A DNA stretch of 16,117 nt from an uncultured Marvinbryantia sp. GTDB lineage: Bacteria > Bacillota > Clostridia > Lachnospirales > Lachnospiraceae. A model generated the notes under the pieces. That model worked only from the letters and a program-made list of their open reading frames with translations, made no database searches and was not told the origin of the DNA. The stretch is taken from the NCBI RefSeq assembly GCF_905201705.1, contig NZ_CAJKOX010000064.1, positions 1 through 16,117 on the forward strand, in the 5' to 3' direction. This document shows positions 15,791 through 16,117 of this stretch, in pieces. Position 1 is the first letter of the stretch, and every line of letters starts with the position of its first letter. A program made the translations under genes and the position numbers.

Positions 15791-15819
15791 AGTCATTATT
15801 CAGTCCATTCATAATGACT
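15791..15819 (-). repeat. Extra hairpin in T-box stem I with a copy of the specifier sequence
   Basis: AGTCATTAT (15819-15811) and ATAATGACT (15799-15791) form a perfect 9-pair stem with an 11-base loop, GAATGGACTGA. The loop contains GAATGGACT, identical to the nine bases around the true specifier codon at 15742-15734. The hairpin lies on the 5' side of stem I between the specifier helix and the AG bulge, where a standard stem I would have only its upper helix. Confidence 0.7.
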
Positions 15820-15869
15820 AAATGTCACATCTGATTTACTACTCTTTCTCATCGGTTTAACTGGTTTAT

Positions 15870-15898
15870 ACTTTAGCACAGTGATGTAAGAATGTCAA
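15870..15898 (-). promoter_or_regulatory. Promoter for the T-box-trpXYZ operon
   Basis: Consensus -35 TTGACA (15898-15893), 17-base spacer, and -10 TAAAGT (15875-15870) with an extended TGC in front. Transcription would begin near 15863, just before stem I of the T-box. It starts only about 20 bases after the upstream gene's stop. Confidence 0.8.
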
Positions 15899-15919
15899 GT
15901 GCAAATTCATACAGAAACC

Positions 15920-16117
15920 TTAATTTTTAAAGCTATGGATCGGAGCCGGAATTCTTCCGCCTCTTGCCACAAACGCATCACAGGAGAAATTGTTTACCGG
16001 CATGATTGGTGCATAGCCAAGAAGACCACCGAATTCTACTGTCTCTCCTACTCCTTTTCCGATAACAGGGATCAGACGGACTGCTGTTGTCTTCTGGTTC
16101 ACCATTCCAATTGCTGC
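15920..16117 (-). CDS. UPF0210/DUF711 family protein, C-terminal fragment (5' end outside window)
   Basis: The frame is open from the window edge to TAA at 15920-15922 and gives the last 65 residues. The sequence AVRLIPVIGKGVGE, VEFGGLLGYAPIMPVN and the terminal RGGRIPAPIHSFKN match the conserved end of UPF0210 (DUF711) proteins, which are about 450 residues long and common in Clostridia and Streptococcus. The biochemical role of the family is not established as far as I know. The ATG at 16105 is internal (the preceding codons read AAIG, also family-like), so the start lies beyond the window. No terminator is visible between its stop and the next promoter. Confidence 0.85.
   Translation of the reverse strand, partial: AAIGMVNQKTTAVRLIPVIGKGVGETVEFGGLLGYAPIMPVNNFSCDAFVARGGRIPAPIHSFKN

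Larger units (their letters stand above)
15551..15860 (-). promoter_or_regulatory. T-box leader with UGG (Trp) specifier
   Basis: The leader fills most of the 444-base gap between the UPF0210 gene and trpX and controls trpXYZ by sensing uncharged tRNA-Trp. Read on the minus strand: stem I closes with ACCG (15856-15853) and CGGT (15726-15723). The specifier loop is framed by GAAAG...CTTTC below and ATCAG...CTGAT above, with AGTAGTAA on the 5' side and GGAATGGA on the 3' side, placing codon TGG at 15740-15738. CCAGAGAG and GATGGTG match the AG-bulge and distal loop. The T-box proper, GAGTGGTACCGCG (15620-15608), differs from the usual GGGTGG start, and its GAG is matched by CTC at 15584-15582 in place of CCC, a compensatory pair. 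Stem I carries an extra hairpin (15791-15819). Confidence 0.93.

Noticed and set aside
15624..15812. 62-codon minus-strand open frame upstream of trpX
   Set aside because: It falls inside the structured T-box leader (stem I to stem III), which explains the sequence conservation better than coding does.
1..16117. CRISPR arrays, tRNA or rRNA genes, insertion sequences and phage genes
   Set aside because: No regularly spaced repeats, no tRNA-like cloverleaf or rRNA sequence, and no transposase or integrase frames were seen.

Overview
The window looks like part of a strictly anaerobic, moderately GC-rich Clostridia chromosome, most probably Lachnospiraceae. The reasons are an oxygen-independent cobalamin pathway, an anaerobic ribonucleotide reductase activase, AGGAGG-type ribosome binding sites, and a T-box-controlled trpXYZ-type transporter. 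The family assignment rests on gene content and style, not on a search. Every gene I could support reads on the minus strand, so the order below runs from high to low coordinates.

Right edge (15920-16117): the C-terminal end of a UPF0210/DUF711 protein. Next (12721-15900) is a tryptophan-type ABC transporter operon. It has a -35/extended -10 promoter, a T-box leader with a UGG (Trp) specifier and an intrinsic terminator, then trpX (substrate-binding protein), trpY (permease) and trpZ (ATPase). After it (11614-12708) comes a two-gene nucleotide unit, nrdG and dut, with its own promoter and a weak terminator hairpin.

The rest (1-11559) is a tightly packed anaerobic cobalamin (B12) operon: cbiD, cbiL, cbiF, cbiG, cbiH, a cbiJ-cbiE-cbiT triple fusion, cbiA, cbiB, cobD and cbiP (cobQ). 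The left window edge cuts off the last residues of cbiP. Together these genes cover most steps from cobalt-precorrin-2 to adenosylcobyric acid, supply the aminopropanol phosphate arm (CobD) and attach it (CbiB). cbiC (C12 methyl migration), a cobalt chelatase, the cobalamin adenosyltransferase and the lower-ligand genes cobU/S/T are not in the window. No cobalamin riboswitch is visible before cbiD.

Most of the content belongs to known families. The points that deserve a second look are: the T-box stem I, where an extra hairpin carries in its loop an exact copy of the 9-base specifier neighbourhood; a palindromic element inserted in frame within cbiP; a codon-usage change near the start of cbiP that suggests a mosaic gene or an assembly join; the three-enzyme CbiJ-E-T fusion; and a transporter binding protein with no lipobox cysteine. 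I did not find convincing evidence for an entirely new system.
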